A stretch of 64,000 nucleotides of DNA from Roseovarius sp. (GCA_002720475.1 PBIL01000008.1:124001-188000); one strand, 5' to 3'; positions 27,308-35,299 are shown, counted from the first letter of the stretch. The notes: a model not told the origin generated them from the sequence alone. Made by a program: numbers and translations.

Positions 27308-28651
27308 TTACATCTGCCGGATGCGCGGCGCGCGCCATCGGGCCGCAGGTTCGATGACAAGGTCGGTCAGTGCCCAGACAAGTGCATCCACCCGGTCGGG
27401 GCTGCCGCGCCCCTCATAGCCGCGCGCGGTCATCGCGCACATCTGGTCCTCGAGCCGGTCAAGCCCCTTGAGGTGCTGCACGCGCCCCTGCTCGTAAAGC
27501 GCCGCCACCGGCTCGGCGCGCACCACCTTGCCGCGGCTGGCATGAACCTTGCGCAAGCTGACCAGCGGATCGAGCTGGCGGATCACCTGTTCCACCAGGT
27601 CGCCGCCCTGGTTGACCTCGGCCACCAGCCGTTCGGCCCCCCAGCGATCCATCGCGCGGATCGCGGCCTCGGCCCATTGCGCGGGGCTGGCCCCCTCGAC
27701 GCTGGCATCCTCGAGCACGACGGCGCGCCAGTCCCGCACAGGCCCGCGCGTGACCGCCCCCGCCACCACGATCCCGCAGGCATCCGAGCCGCCATGCCCC
27801 GTCACCGGCGGGTCGATCGCCACCACGATCCGGTCGAGCGGCGGGACCTCGGCCACCTGCCCCGCCTCGATCAGCGCGGGCGTCCAGAGCGCATCCTCGG
27901 CGGTATCCACCAGCACGCCGTCGAGCTCCTGCCGTCCGAGCCGCGTGCCGGCATAGCGCGCGCGCACCTCCTCGAGGAAGCCCTGCGCGAGATTGGCGGC
28001 ATTGGCCTCGGTCGGGGCGCTCGTGACCACGGTGCTGTCGCGCGCCATGAGCTCCTTGAGCACGCCCACGTTGCGCGGCGTGGTGGTGACGCAGACGCGC
28101 GGATCCGCCCCGAGGCGCAGGCCGAATTGCAGCATGTCCCAGGTTTCTCTCGCGCGCTTCCACTTGGCGAGCTCGTCCACCCAGGCCCCGTCGAATTGCG
28201 GCCCGCGCAGGGAGTCGGGCTCGTGCGCGGAAAAGACCTGCGCGATGGCCCCGTTGGGCCACAGCAGCCGCTTGCGCGTGGCCTGCCATTCGGGCCGCCG
28301 GTCAGGGGGCGAACAGGCCATGATCCCGCTTTCGCCGAAGATCATCACCTCGCGCACCTGATCAATGGTCTCGCCCACCAGGGCGAGGCGCGTGCAGCGC
28401 CCCGAATCGAGCGGGCGCGATCCCTCGACCTGCGCGCGCACCCATTCGGCCCCGGCCCGCGTCTTGCCCGCGCCGCGCCCGCCCAGGATCACCCAGGCGC
28501 GCCAGTCGCCCTCGGGCGGAAGCTGATGCGGCATCGCCCAGAATTCGAAGATCCAGGGCAGCGCGAAAAGCTCAGCCTCGGTGAGGGCAGCGAGGAAGTC
28601 CTCCTGCGCATCTTGCCCTTCTGAGACGATCCAGGCGGCAGCCGATCTCAT
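27308..28651 (-). CDS. GTA-type terminase large subunit (orfg2-like)
   Basis: 447 residues. ATPase part: Walker A-like LGGRGAGKTRAGAEW, GPQFDGAWVDELAKW (Walker B region) and the coupling VTTTPRNVG. The nuclease part has VAIDPPVTG (first metal Asp), an EVNQGGDLV segment and SPDRVDALVWALTDL. The short LPWIFEFWAMPHQLPPEGDW N-terminus and overall length are those of the Rhodobacter capsulatus GTA terminase rather than typical siphophages. Start ATG 28651 is chosen to limit overlap with the small subunit; ATG 28678 is possible. The C-terminus is complete, but no portal gene follows. Confidence 0.85.
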   Translation of the reverse strand: MRSAAAWIVSEGQDAQEDFLAALTEAELFALPWIFEFWAMPHQLPPEGDWRAWVILGGRGAGKTRAGAEWVRAQVEGSRPLDSGRCTRLALVGETIDQVREVMIFGESGIMACSPPDRRPEWQATRKRLLWPNGAIAQVFSAHEPDSLRGPQFDGAWVDELAKWKRARETWDMLQFGLRLGADPRVCVTTTPRNVGVLKELMARDSTVVTSAPTEANAANLAQGFLEEVRARYAGTRLGRQELDGVLVDTAEDALWTPALIEAGQVAEVPPLDRIVVAIDPPVTGHGGSDACGIVVAGAVTRGPVRDWRAVVLEDASVEGASPAQWAEAAIRAMDRWGAERLVAEVNQGGDLVEQVIRQLDPLVSLRKVHASRGKVVRAEPVAALYEQGRVQHLKGLDRLEDQMCAMTARGYEGRGSPDRVDALVWALTDLVIEPAARWRAPRIRQM

Positions 28652-28928
28652 GTCGGGCTGCGGCGAAGTCGATGGCATAACCGTGGACGATGCCACGATC
28701 CCGTTGTCTGCGTTTGTCAAGTATCATCTCCGCTTCGATGGCGATCTTGAGCCATTGCCGGATTTCGGCGGTGGCCCGTGTCGCGTTCTTCAGTTCTCCG
28801 AGATCCCCGTCCCGGATCTTCAGGTAGAGCACCTGAAGATCCCCGCGCATGTCCGCGAGTTGCCGCTCAAGCGCGTCGATCGAGGTGGTCAGGCCCGAAG
28901 GCTCTTCCTCCGGGGTGATCAGAACCAT
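28572..28928 (-). CDS. GTA-type terminase small subunit (orfg1-like)
   Basis: 118 residues, mostly helical, with a coiled-coil LERQLADMRGDLQVLYLKIRDGD, then a LKNATRATAEIRQWLKIAIEAEM helix and an end YAIDFAAARHEIGCRLDRL. This matches the pattern of RcGTA g1, recognised as a divergent TerS that lacks an ordinary DNA-binding domain. It overlaps the large subunit start by about 80 bases. The last 10-15 residues (CAGGLPRCPHRG) look non-conserved. Confidence 0.65.
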   Translation of the reverse strand: MVLITPEEEPSGLTTSIDALERQLADMRGDLQVLYLKIRDGDLGELKNATRATAEIRQWLKIAIEAEMILDKRRQRDRGIVHGYAIDFAAARHEIGCRLDRLRRARCAGGLPRCPHRG

Positions 28929-28986
28929 GCGTGTCGCTGCCTCATGAAATTGCCTTTCGCCCAGGGATCCCCGCCCGTGCCGACAC

Positions 28987-29022
28987 GGAAAAGCGGCCTC
29001 CGGGGGGTGCCCGGGGCCGCTT
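28987..29022 (-). terminator. Terminator of the amino acid ABC transporter operon
   Basis: On the minus strand, AAGCGGCC (29022-29015) and GGCCGCTT (28998-28991) form a perfect 8-base stem that can extend inside the GC-rich loop, followed by TT. It is 107 bases after the mocA-like stop and before the GTA terminase genes, which read in the same direction. Confidence 0.55.
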
Positions 29023-29128
29023 GCCCATCTCGTCCAGCATGGCCGGACGGATACATCAAACCGTTCGCAAAGTCAATGGCTTGGCCAGTGTAACGCCGCG
29101 CGGCGCAGGGCGGTGCGTTAACGGACTC

Positions 29129-29713
29129 TCAGGGATTTCGTGCCCGCCAGGCGGCCCAGGCCTCGGGCGTGTCGAGATCGGTCACCGCGCGGTCGGCGGG
29201 CAACGGATGAAGCCGCACCGGATGGCGCGCCAGCAGCGCGCGGGCCCCCTCATCCCCCCTGAGCCCCGCCATGTCCGGCAGGAGCGCGGCGGGCAAGATG
29301 ACCGGATGCCCCGGCTCTCCGGCCTCGGATGTCGCGCGCAGGATGGTCGTCCCGTCAAAGGCTTGCAGCGCATCCTCTAGGTCCTGCGGCCGCAGATCCG
29401 GCATGTCGGGCAAAAGCACCATCAGCGCCGCCGCACCCCGTGCCCGCGCCCAGGCCGCGCCCGTCCGCAAGGAGGCGGCCATGCCCTCTCCCGCCTGCGC
29501 CACCTCCCTGCGGTCGAGCGCCAGCCCGGCGAGCACCGCCGCCCGCGCCGCCCCGCCGGGCGGCAACGTCACCAGCACGGCATCGCTCACCGAGAGCGCC
29601 ACCTCGGCCCGCTCGCGCAGAAGCGCGCGCCCGCGCACCACCTCCAGCAGCTTGTCGCGCCCGCGCATCCGCCGCGACGCCCCCGCCGCCGGCAAAAGCA
29701 CCGCGACGCCCAT
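29129..29713 (-). CDS. MocA-like molybdenum cofactor nucleotidyltransferase
   Basis: 194 residues, NTP-transferase fold. Opening LLPAAGASRRMRGRDKLL is the nucleotide-binding signature, then VLLPDMPDLRPQDLE with the metal-binding Asp pair and GHPVILPA. MocA/MobA-like enzymes attach CMP or GMP to molybdopterin for Mo hydroxylases. The ATG overlaps the permease stop (TAATG), so it is the last gene of the amino acid ABC operon. Why it sits there is unclear; purine or related hydroxylase substrates would be one link (inference). Confidence 0.78.
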   Translation of the reverse strand: MGVAVLLPAAGASRRMRGRDKLLEVVRGRALLRERAEVALSVSDAVLVTLPPGGAARAAVLAGLALDRREVAQAGEGMAASLRTGAAWARARGAAALMVLLPDMPDLRPQDLEDALQAFDGTTILRATSEAGEPGHPVILPAALLPDMAGLRGDEGARALLARHPVRLHPLPADRAVTDLDTPEAWAAWRARNP

Positions 29714-30519
29714 TATCGGATCAGGTTGAGCCGCAGCTTCAGGCCGCGCCGCGCGTCCTGCGGCAGGTGCCGGTTGAGGCGGCGGTTGACGGAACCGAAG
29801 ACCCCGATCACCGCCAGCGTCAGCAGGATGAAATAGAAGGCGAGGATCGGATAGGGCACGAAGGGGTTGAAGGTCTTGTCGGCGAAGAACTGCGCGTAGT
29901 AGAGCGCGTCCCCGCGCTGTGCCCAGGCCGGAAAGCCCGAGAAGAAGACAAGCGTCGTGGAATGGAAGAGAAAGATCGCCTCGTTCGTGTAGGCGGGCCA
30001 GGCCAGCCGCAGCATGGTGGGCCAGACGATCCGGCGGAAGCGCGGCCAGCCGGCAAAGCCATAGGCATCGGCGGCCTCCACATCGCCCTTGGGGATCGCG
30101 CGCAGCGCGCCGTAGAAGATTTCCCCCGAATAGGCGGCGGTGTTGAGAAACAGCACGATCAGCGCCCCGAGCCAGGCGGAGGTGAAGGCGTCGAAGACGG
30201 GATGCACGGATTTCAGCGACAGAAACAGGAAATAGGCAAAGAAGAACTGGATGAAGAGCGGCGAGCCGCGAAACACGAAGATGAACCATTCCGAGGGCTT
30301 GCGGATGAGCGGATTGCGCGCCCCCTTGCCGAGCGCGACCGCCGTGGCAAGGAAGAACCCCGCGAAAAGCGCCACCGCGCCGAAATAGATGTTCCAGATC
30401 ATCCCCGAGCCGATGAGCGTGAACTGCTCGCAGAGCGTGTAGCCCTCGCGCGGCAGAAGCCGCTCGCCAATGCCCACCGAGCGCAGCGCATAGTCCTGGA
30501 CGGTCTGCCAGCAGCTCAT
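29713..30519 (-). CDS. Polar amino acid ABC transporter permease (HisM/ArtM-like)
   Basis: 268 residues with five or more transmembrane helices. The EAA loop is in ALRAIPKGDVEAADAYGFAGWPRFRRIVWPTMLR, the coupling helix to the ATPase. PLFIQFFFAYFLF and the IFLFHSTTLVFFSG segment are typical of the His/Arg/Orn permeases. The start MSCWQTVQDYALRSVG overlaps the previous permease stop (ATGA). It pairs with the upstream permease to form the heterodimeric channel. Confidence 0.88.
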   Translation of the reverse strand: MSCWQTVQDYALRSVGIGERLLPREGYTLCEQFTLIGSGMIWNIYFGAVALFAGFFLATAVALGKGARNPLIRKPSEWFIFVFRGSPLFIQFFFAYFLFLSLKSVHPVFDAFTSAWLGALIVLFLNTAAYSGEIFYGALRAIPKGDVEAADAYGFAGWPRFRRIVWPTMLRLAWPAYTNEAIFLFHSTTLVFFSGFPAWAQRGDALYYAQFFADKTFNPFVPYPILAFYFILLTLAVIGVFGSVNRRLNRHLPQDARRGLKLRLNLIR

Positions 30520-31400
30520 GCGCGCGCCCTCCGCTGCGCTTCGGCGCCGGTGGTGGCCTGCCCGTGGCTGAGGCGCACCATCACCCGCTCGAGCACCACC
30601 TCCGAGACGCGCGTGAGCCCGAGATAGAACACGAGAAGCGCCAGGAAATACCACATCCGCCAGTCGCCATGCGGATAGTCGGTAAAGCGCGGGTTGGCCG
30701 TGCCGCCCAGTTCGCGCGCCCAGTAGACGATATCCTCCACCCCCAGCAGGAAGAGAAGCGGCGTGGCCTTGGTCAGCACCATCCACAGGTTGCCGAGGCC
30801 CGGCAGCGCATAGACCCACATCTGCGGCACGAGGATGCGCCAGAAGCTTTGACGCGGCGACATCCCGTAGGCGGCGGCAGTCTCGATCTGCGCGCGCGGC
30901 ACGGCGCGCATCGCGCCATAGAGCACGTTCGCGGCAAAGGCCCCGAAGACGATGGCGAAGGTCAGAACGGCAATGAAAAAGCCGTAGGCCTCATGCACCC
31001 ACTGATCGGCATTGCCGAGCGGCAGCTTGGCATCCGGGCAGACGACGAAATCGTTGCCCTGCCAGATCTCGTCCTGCCAGTCGGGGCATTTGATCCTGTG
31101 GCGGATTACCTCGAACATCTGATCGAGCGCAATCACGAAGAAGAGGAAGAAGGCGATGTCCGGCACGCCCCGGACAATGGCGATATAGCCCTTGCCGACC
31201 CAGCTGAGCGGCCAGATGCGCGAGCGCGCGGCCATCGCCCCCCCGAAGCCGAAGGCGAGCGCGGCGGGTGCCGTGATCGCCAGCAGCAGCAGGACCGTGC
31301 CCACGGCGATATAGAGATTGGCGTGCTTGGCGGTGGTCAGGTAACATGACAGCCATTTCAGCCCTTCAAGGGTCGATGGATCGGCGCAGTAGGAAAAAAT
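30516..31400 (-). CDS. Polar amino acid ABC transporter permease (HisQ/ArtQ-like) with an ATT start codon
   Basis: 294 residues if started at ATT (31400-31398). In-frame codons from there read I/M-F-S-Y-C-A-D-P-S-T-L-E-G-L-K-W-L-S-C-Y, which looks like the N-terminal region of this permease family. GGGAGG lies six bases upstream. No ATG, GTG or TTG occurs in frame between the stop of the preceding gene and this ATT. The next canonical start, GTG 31304, would cut into the first membrane helix (VGTVLLLLAITAPAALAFGFG). The EAA loop AMRAVPRAQIETAAAYGMSPRQSFWRILVPQM is intact. Function: channel subunit for an amino acid such as histidine, arginine or ornithine. Confidence 0.8.
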   Translation of the reverse strand: MFSYCADPSTLEGLKWLSCYLTTAKHANLYIAVGTVLLLLAITAPAALAFGFGGAMAARSRIWPLSWVGKGYIAIVRGVPDIAFFLFFVIALDQMFEVIRHRIKCPDWQDEIWQGNDFVVCPDAKLPLGNADQWVHEAYGFFIAVLTFAIVFGAFAANVLYGAMRAVPRAQIETAAAYGMSPRQSFWRILVPQMWVYALPGLGNLWMVLTKATPLLFLLGVEDIVYWARELGGTANPRFTDYPHGDWRMWYFLALLVFYLGLTRVSEVVLERVMVRLSHGQATTGAEAQRRARA

Positions 31401-31422
31401 GGCGGCCTCCCTCGGACTGCGG

Positions 31423-31449
31423 GGCCCCCGCGCAAGCGGCGCGGGGGCC
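31423..31449 (-). promoter_or_regulatory. Intercistronic hairpin between binding-protein and permease genes
   Basis: GGCCCCCGCG (31423-31432) pairs with CGCGGGGGCC (31440-31449), 10 GC-rich base pairs with a 7-base loop and no T-run. It lies between the binding-protein stop and the ATT start. Such stems in ABC operons usually protect the upstream message or attenuate, making more binding protein than permease. Confidence 0.6.
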
Positions 31450-31458
31450 GGCGGGTGA

Positions 31459-32178
31459 TCACTCGAAGGTCGAGGCGACTTCCCATTTCTTGATCAGCGC
31501 GTTGAGCGTGCCGTCATCCTTCATCGACTGGATCGCCGCGTCGAACTTGGCGCGCAGCTCGTTGTCGGACTGACGCAGACCCATGCCGACGCCGCCGCCA
31601 AGCGGCACGTCCTCGCCGACGAAACGCAGGTCCGGGTCTTCCTCGGCGATCGGCACGAGATAGGACTTGTCGGCCAGAACCGCATCCGCCTCGCCGTTGC
31701 GCACGGCGGCGATGGTCTCCTCGGGGGTGGCGAACTCGACAAGGGTCGCCCCCGATTCCGCGACATACCCCGCCTGGATCGTGCCGGTCTGCGCCGCGAT
31801 CACGCCGCCCTCGAGATCCACGTCGTCGGACATGGCGAGATAGGCGGACGGGTCCGGCGGCGTGTAGTTCTGCGTGAACGAGATGACCTGCGCGCGCTCC
31901 TCGGTGATGGACATGCCCGCGATGATCGCGTCATAGTTGCCCGAAACGAGGTTGGGGATGATCGAATCCCAGTCGTTCGTCACCCATTCGCAGGTGAGGC
32001 GCGCGCGCTTGCACAGCTCGTCGCCAAGCTCGCGCTCGAAGCCGTCCACCTCGCCCTTGTCGTTGATGAAATTCCAGGGCGCATAGGCCCCTTCGGTGCC
32101 CAGGCGCACCACGTCCTGCGCCAGCGCCGCCCCGGCCATCATGGCCATCGCGGCGGTGGTGATCAGTAGTTTCCTCAT
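31459..32178 (-). CDS. Periplasmic amino acid-binding protein (family 3)
   Basis: 239 residues: signal peptide MRKLLITTAAMAMMAGAALA, then the bilobed family-3 fold (VRLGTEGAYAPWNF, GFERELGDELC, WDSIIPNLVSGNYDAIIAGMSITEERAQ, GTIQAGYV). The DFAP-like aspartate and arginine contacts for an alpha-amino acid (MSITEER region) are present. Similar to HisJ/ArtJ/lysine-arginine-ornithine binding proteins. A GAGGGAG Shine-Dalgarno sequence precedes the ATG. It is the second gene of the operon after the ATPase. Confidence 0.92.
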   Translation of the reverse strand: MRKLLITTAAMAMMAGAALAQDVVRLGTEGAYAPWNFINDKGEVDGFERELGDELCKRARLTCEWVTNDWDSIIPNLVSGNYDAIIAGMSITEERAQVISFTQNYTPPDPSAYLAMSDDVDLEGGVIAAQTGTIQAGYVAESGATLVEFATPEETIAAVRNGEADAVLADKSYLVPIAEEDPDLRFVGEDVPLGGGVGMGLRQSDNELRAKFDAAIQSMKDDGTLNALIKKWEVASTFE

Positions 32179-32205
32179 GGTTTTCTCCCTCTTGGTTGAC
32201 AGGTC

Positions 32206-32979
32206 TCACACGGCCATGGTGGAGCTGAGAAAGCCCCGCAGCCGTTCGGATTTCGGGCTGCCAAAGAGCGCGTCGGGCGCGCCTTCCTCCTCGACCAGCC
32301 CCTGATGCAGGAACACCACGTGATCGCTCACATCGGCGGCCATGCGCATGTCATGGGTGACGATCATCATGGTCCGGCCCTCGTTTGCCAGATCCTTGAT
32401 GACGCGAATCACCTCCTGTTCCAGCTCCGGATCAAGCGCCGAGGTCGGCTCGTCGAAGAGAAGCGCCTCGGGCTCCATGCAAAGCGCGCGGGCGATGGCG
32501 GCGCGCTGCTGCTGGCCGCCGGAAAGCTGTGCGGGATAGGCATCGCACTTGTCGCCGATGCCAACCTTGTCGAGATAGCGGCGCGCGGCGCTCTCCACCT
32601 CGGCGCGGTCGCGGCCCAGCACCGTCACCGGGGCCTCCATCACGTTCTGCAGGATGGTCATGTGCGCCCAGAGATTGAACTGCTGGAACACCATGCTGAG
32701 CTTGGTGCGGATGCGCAGCACCTGCCTGGGATCGGCCGGATGCCTGTTGAGCCCGGTCCCCTTCCAGCGCACCGGCTCGCCCTTGAAGAGGATATCGCCC
32801 TGCTGACTGTCCTCGAGCAGGTTGGCGCAGCGCAGGATGGTGGACTTGCCCGACCCCGACGAGCCGATGAGCGCGATCACATGCCCCCGGGGCGCGACCA
32901 GATCGACCCCCTTGATGACCTCGAGCGCGCCATAGGCCTTGTGCAGGTTGCGGATCTCGATGACCGGCGTTTCGGACAC
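32206..32979 (-). CDS. Polar amino acid ABC transporter ATPase (HisP-like)
   Basis: 257 residues from a GTG at 32979 with AGGGGG upstream. Walker A GSSGSGKST, signature LSGGQQQR, Walker B ALLFDEPTSALDPE, H-loop VTHDM. The insert VRWKGTGLNRHPADPRQVLRIRTKLSMVFQQFNLWAHMT is typical of HisP/GlnQ ATPases. It is the first gene of the operon (ATPase, binding protein, permease, permease, mocA-like). An in-frame extension upstream (28 residues) lacks a Shine-Dalgarno sequence and is rejected. Confidence 0.9.
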   Translation of the reverse strand: MSETPVIEIRNLHKAYGALEVIKGVDLVAPRGHVIALIGSSGSGKSTILRCANLLEDSQQGDILFKGEPVRWKGTGLNRHPADPRQVLRIRTKLSMVFQQFNLWAHMTILQNVMEAPVTVLGRDRAEVESAARRYLDKVGIGDKCDAYPAQLSGGQQQRAAIARALCMEPEALLFDEPTSALDPELEQEVIRVIKDLANEGRTMMIVTHDMRMAADVSDHVVFLHQGLVEEEGAPDALFGSPKSERLRGFLSSTMAV

Positions 32980-33096
32980 GCGCGTCCCCCTGTTGGACGG
33001 ATGTTTTCTGATTTGTGACACTAGGGCGGAAAATTCTGCGCAATGCAACTTGCAAAGCGGCAAGATGGCGGCTGCGGCCTCCGAAGTGACGCCCGG

Positions 33097-33846
33097 TCAG
33101 CCCAAATCGGCGGCAGGCGGATCGGGTATGGGCAGGGCAAGGTAGCTCTCTTCGGAGAGACGGGTCATGCCGCGCAGCCCGAGCGTGTCACGATCCCTTG
33201 CCGACAAGGCCGCCAGCGCATCGGACAGCGCGGCGCGGATCGGGGCCGGGTCGCGGCCCGCCGCGGTGATATAGGGCAAGGCGGGCGTGGGATCCGTGCG
33301 CCCGATCACGCGCAGGTCACGGGCAAAGCCGTCATGGCGCGCGATCATCCGCCATGTCAGCGCGTCGAGCGCGGCGATATCGGCGCGCCCTTCGGCCACG
33401 GCGCGCGCGGACAGGGCATGCGCGCCGGTCCGCAACGTCGGCCCGAAGGCAAGACCATGCGCGGCGGCGAAAGCCTGCGGCGCGGCCCAGCCCGATTGCG
33501 ACAGGGGTTCGTTATAGGCCAGCACGGTGCCCGCAAAGTCGCGCACATCCGCGCGCGGATCGTCGGCACGCGCCACGAAGACGCTGCAATAATGGCCATC
33601 GGGGCAATCGGGCAGGTCGCAGACCGGCGTTGCCACAAGGTTCACCCTGCCATGCAGCCGCGCGCGATAGGGCAGCCCGCAGGTCTGCGACAGGATCAGG
33701 TCGGGGCTTTGCCACTGCGCCCAGAGATCGCCCCCGCGCGTGAGATGTTCAGGCCCCTGCCCCAGCCGTTCCCGCACGCCCTGCCAGAGCCGGTCATTGG
33801 CCGCCGCCGTCTCGGGGCGGTCATACATGGGAAGGCTGGCGATCAC
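33097..33846 (-). CDS. PhnD-like substrate-binding-fold protein without a signal peptide
   Basis: 249 residues from a GTG (33846-33844) overlapping the TerB-domain gene stop as GTGA. Phosphate/phosphonate-binding fold (PBP type 2): IASLPMYDRPETAAANDRLW, DLILSQTCGLPYR, VNLVATPVCDLPDCPDGHYCSVFVAR, LAYNEPLSQSGWAAPQAF, RTGAHALSARAVAEGRADIAALDALTW. In PhnD-like proteins this strand order is typical. Unlike transported periplasmic proteins it starts directly with the first beta strand, so it is probably cytoplasmic, unless a start was lost. No permease is adjacent. Confidence 0.7.
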   Translation of the reverse strand: MIASLPMYDRPETAAANDRLWQGVRERLGQGPEHLTRGGDLWAQWQSPDLILSQTCGLPYRARLHGRVNLVATPVCDLPDCPDGHYCSVFVARADDPRADVRDFAGTVLAYNEPLSQSGWAAPQAFAAAHGLAFGPTLRTGAHALSARAVAEGRADIAALDALTWRMIARHDGFARDLRVIGRTDPTPALPYITAAGRDPAPIRAALSDALAALSARDRDTLGLRGMTRLSEESYLALPIPDPPAADLG

Positions 33847-34280
33847 TCCCGCGTCGCCCTCTGCCGCGCCCGCGCGCTTTCCTGGTCGGTAAAGCCCAGC
33901 AGGTTCGTCACCATCCGCATGAGCGAATCCTCGTGCGCCTCGCGGGTGCCATCGGCGAGCGCCACCTGCCACAGCGCCTCGAGCACCGCCTCGCGCGCCT
34001 CGAGCGGCACCGCATCCTTGATCGCGCGGGTAAAGCGCACCGTGTCGGGGGCCTCGGCCTCGAGCGCCTCGGCCTCGGCCCGCAGCGCCTCGGCCTCGGC
34101 CTGGCCAAGCCCGTAGCGCGCGGCCAGGATGTCGGTGATGCGCGCGCGCTCGGACGCGGCATAGTCGCCGTCGCTGCGTGCCAGTCGGACCATCAGCGCC
34201 GAGAGCGCCAGCCGCGCATCGGCATCGGGAAGGGTTTCGGGGGCGGGGGCCAGGAGCCGGGTCAGGAAATCAGCGAACAT
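33843..34280 (-). CDS. TerB-family protein
   Basis: 145 residues, all-helical. The acidic TerB metal-binding pattern is visible: ALSALMVRLARSDGDYAASERARITDIL and ALWQVALADGTREAHEDSLMRMV (two D-G-x-x-x-x-x-E motifs). TerB-like proteins are cytosolic and linked to tellurite resistance or membrane stress. No other ter gene is nearby. Its stop overlaps the next start (GTGA), so it is coupled to the PhnD-like protein. Confidence 0.8.
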   Translation of the reverse strand: MFADFLTRLLAPAPETLPDADARLALSALMVRLARSDGDYAASERARITDILAARYGLGQAEAEALRAEAEALEAEAPDTVRFTRAIKDAVPLEAREAVLEALWQVALADGTREAHEDSLMRMVTNLLGFTDQESARARQRATRE

Positions 34281-34320
34281 GACATCCTACTTAGCCCAGC
34301 CCCGCGCCCCCGCCAATGGC

Positions 34321-35094
34321 TCAGAGTGCGGTCCAGCCGCCATCGACGCTGATCGTGGTGCCGGTGATCTGCGCCGCCGCGTCCGAGCACAGGAAAAGCG
34401 CGGTACCCCCCATCTGCTCGGTGGTGGCGAATTCCTTCGACGGCTGACGTTCGAGCATGACCTTCTCGATCACCTCCTCGCGGCTCATGCCGTATTTCTC
34501 CATCGTGTCGGGGATCTGCGCCTCCACCAGCGGGGTAAGCACGTAGCCCGGGCAGATCGCGTTGGCGGTGATCGGCTCGCGCGCGGTTTCGAGCGCCACC
34601 ACCTTGGTCAGCCCGACGATGCCGTGCTTGGCCGCCACATAGGCGGATTTGAACGGGCTTGCGGTCAGCCCATGGGCCGAGGCGATGTTGATCACCCGCC
34701 CCCAGCCGCGTTCGCGCATGACCGGCAGGGCGGCGGCGGTGGTGTGGAAGGCGGAGGTGAGGTTGATGGCGATGATCGCATCCCATTTCCCGGTCGGGAA
34801 CTCGTCGATCGGCGCGACATGCTGGATCCCGGCATTGTTCACCAGGATATCGCAACCGCCCGCCTTTTCGATCAGCGCGCGGCACTCGTCGCCTTTCGAC
34901 ATGTCCGCCTTGATGTAGCGCGCATCGGTGCCGGTCTCCTCCGAGATCCGGCGGGCCAGCGCGTGATCCTCCTCCGAATCGGTAAAGGAGTTGAGAACCA
35001 CATTCGCGCCCGCGCGCGCCAGTTCCTCGGCGATGCCCAGACCGATGCCCGAATTCGAGCCGGTGATGACGGCGGTCTTGCCTTTGACACTCAT
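34321..35094 (-). CDS. bdhA: D-3-hydroxybutyrate dehydrogenase
   Basis: 257 residues. SDR fold with TGSNSGIG (about 11-18), NNAGIQH, the catalytic Ser in INIASAHGL, Tyr in YVAAKHG and the ICPGYVLTPLVEAQIPD loop typical of hydroxybutyrate dehydrogenases. It oxidises D-3-hydroxybutyrate to acetoacetate with NAD, the exit step of polyhydroxybutyrate use. GGGAGA precedes the ATG. A terminator-like hairpin lies 93 bases upstream on the same strand (see the candidate small RNA). Confidence 0.92.
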   Translation of the reverse strand: MSVKGKTAVITGSNSGIGLGIAEELARAGANVVLNSFTDSEEDHALARRISEETGTDARYIKADMSKGDECRALIEKAGGCDILVNNAGIQHVAPIDEFPTGKWDAIIAINLTSAFHTTAAALPVMRERGWGRVINIASAHGLTASPFKSAYVAAKHGIVGLTKVVALETAREPITANAICPGYVLTPLVEAQIPDTMEKYGMSREEVIEKVMLERQPSKEFATTEQMGGTALFLCSDAAAQITGTTISVDGGWTAL

Positions 35095-35186
35095 GCCCAG
35101 TCTCCCAATGGCCGTTGCATGCGCAGCATAGATGCCGCATCTGCGGAATGCACGGGCGGATGTCGGACGGATGGCGCGCGACGGTC

Positions 35187-35215
35187 AAAAAAAAAACCCC
35201 GGCGCAAGGCCGGGG
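35187..35215 (-). terminator. Strong intrinsic terminator
   Basis: On the minus strand, CCCCGGC (35215-35209), loop CTTGC, GCCGGGG (35203-35197), then ten T residues (35196-35187). Seven GC pairs plus T10 make it the clearest Rho-independent terminator in the window. It faces away from any preceding minus-strand gene. Confidence 0.85.
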
Positions 35216-35264
35216 TCTAGTCATTGAGGCAGGTTTCATACAGGCAAGAAACCTATCGAGCAGT
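35187..35264 (-). ncRNA. Candidate small RNA (or attenuated leader) upstream of bdhA
   Basis: Expected transcript on the minus strand from about 35264 to 35187, around 78 nt. It contains a hairpin GGTTTC/GAAACC (35253-35248 with 35237-35232, 10-base loop) and ends in an intrinsic terminator. No open frame of useful length occurs. The unit has its own promoter. It could be a free small RNA, or a leader whose terminator decides read-through into bdhA 93 bases on. The sequence matches no RNA family I can name. Confidence 0.5.
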
Positions 35265-35270
35265 GACCCC

Positions 35271-35299
35271 TTTATAAGCAATCAAGCGCCGCTATCCAA
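35271..35299 (-). promoter_or_regulatory. Promoter of the candidate small RNA
   Basis: Minus strand -35 TTGGAT (35299-35294), 17-base spacer, -10 TATAAA (35276-35271). The expected start is about 35264. Confidence 0.6.

Noticed and set aside
27308..28928. Prophage remnant
   Set aside because: The terminase pair looks GTA-like and there is no integrase, repressor or attachment site. Kept as a GTA fragment instead.
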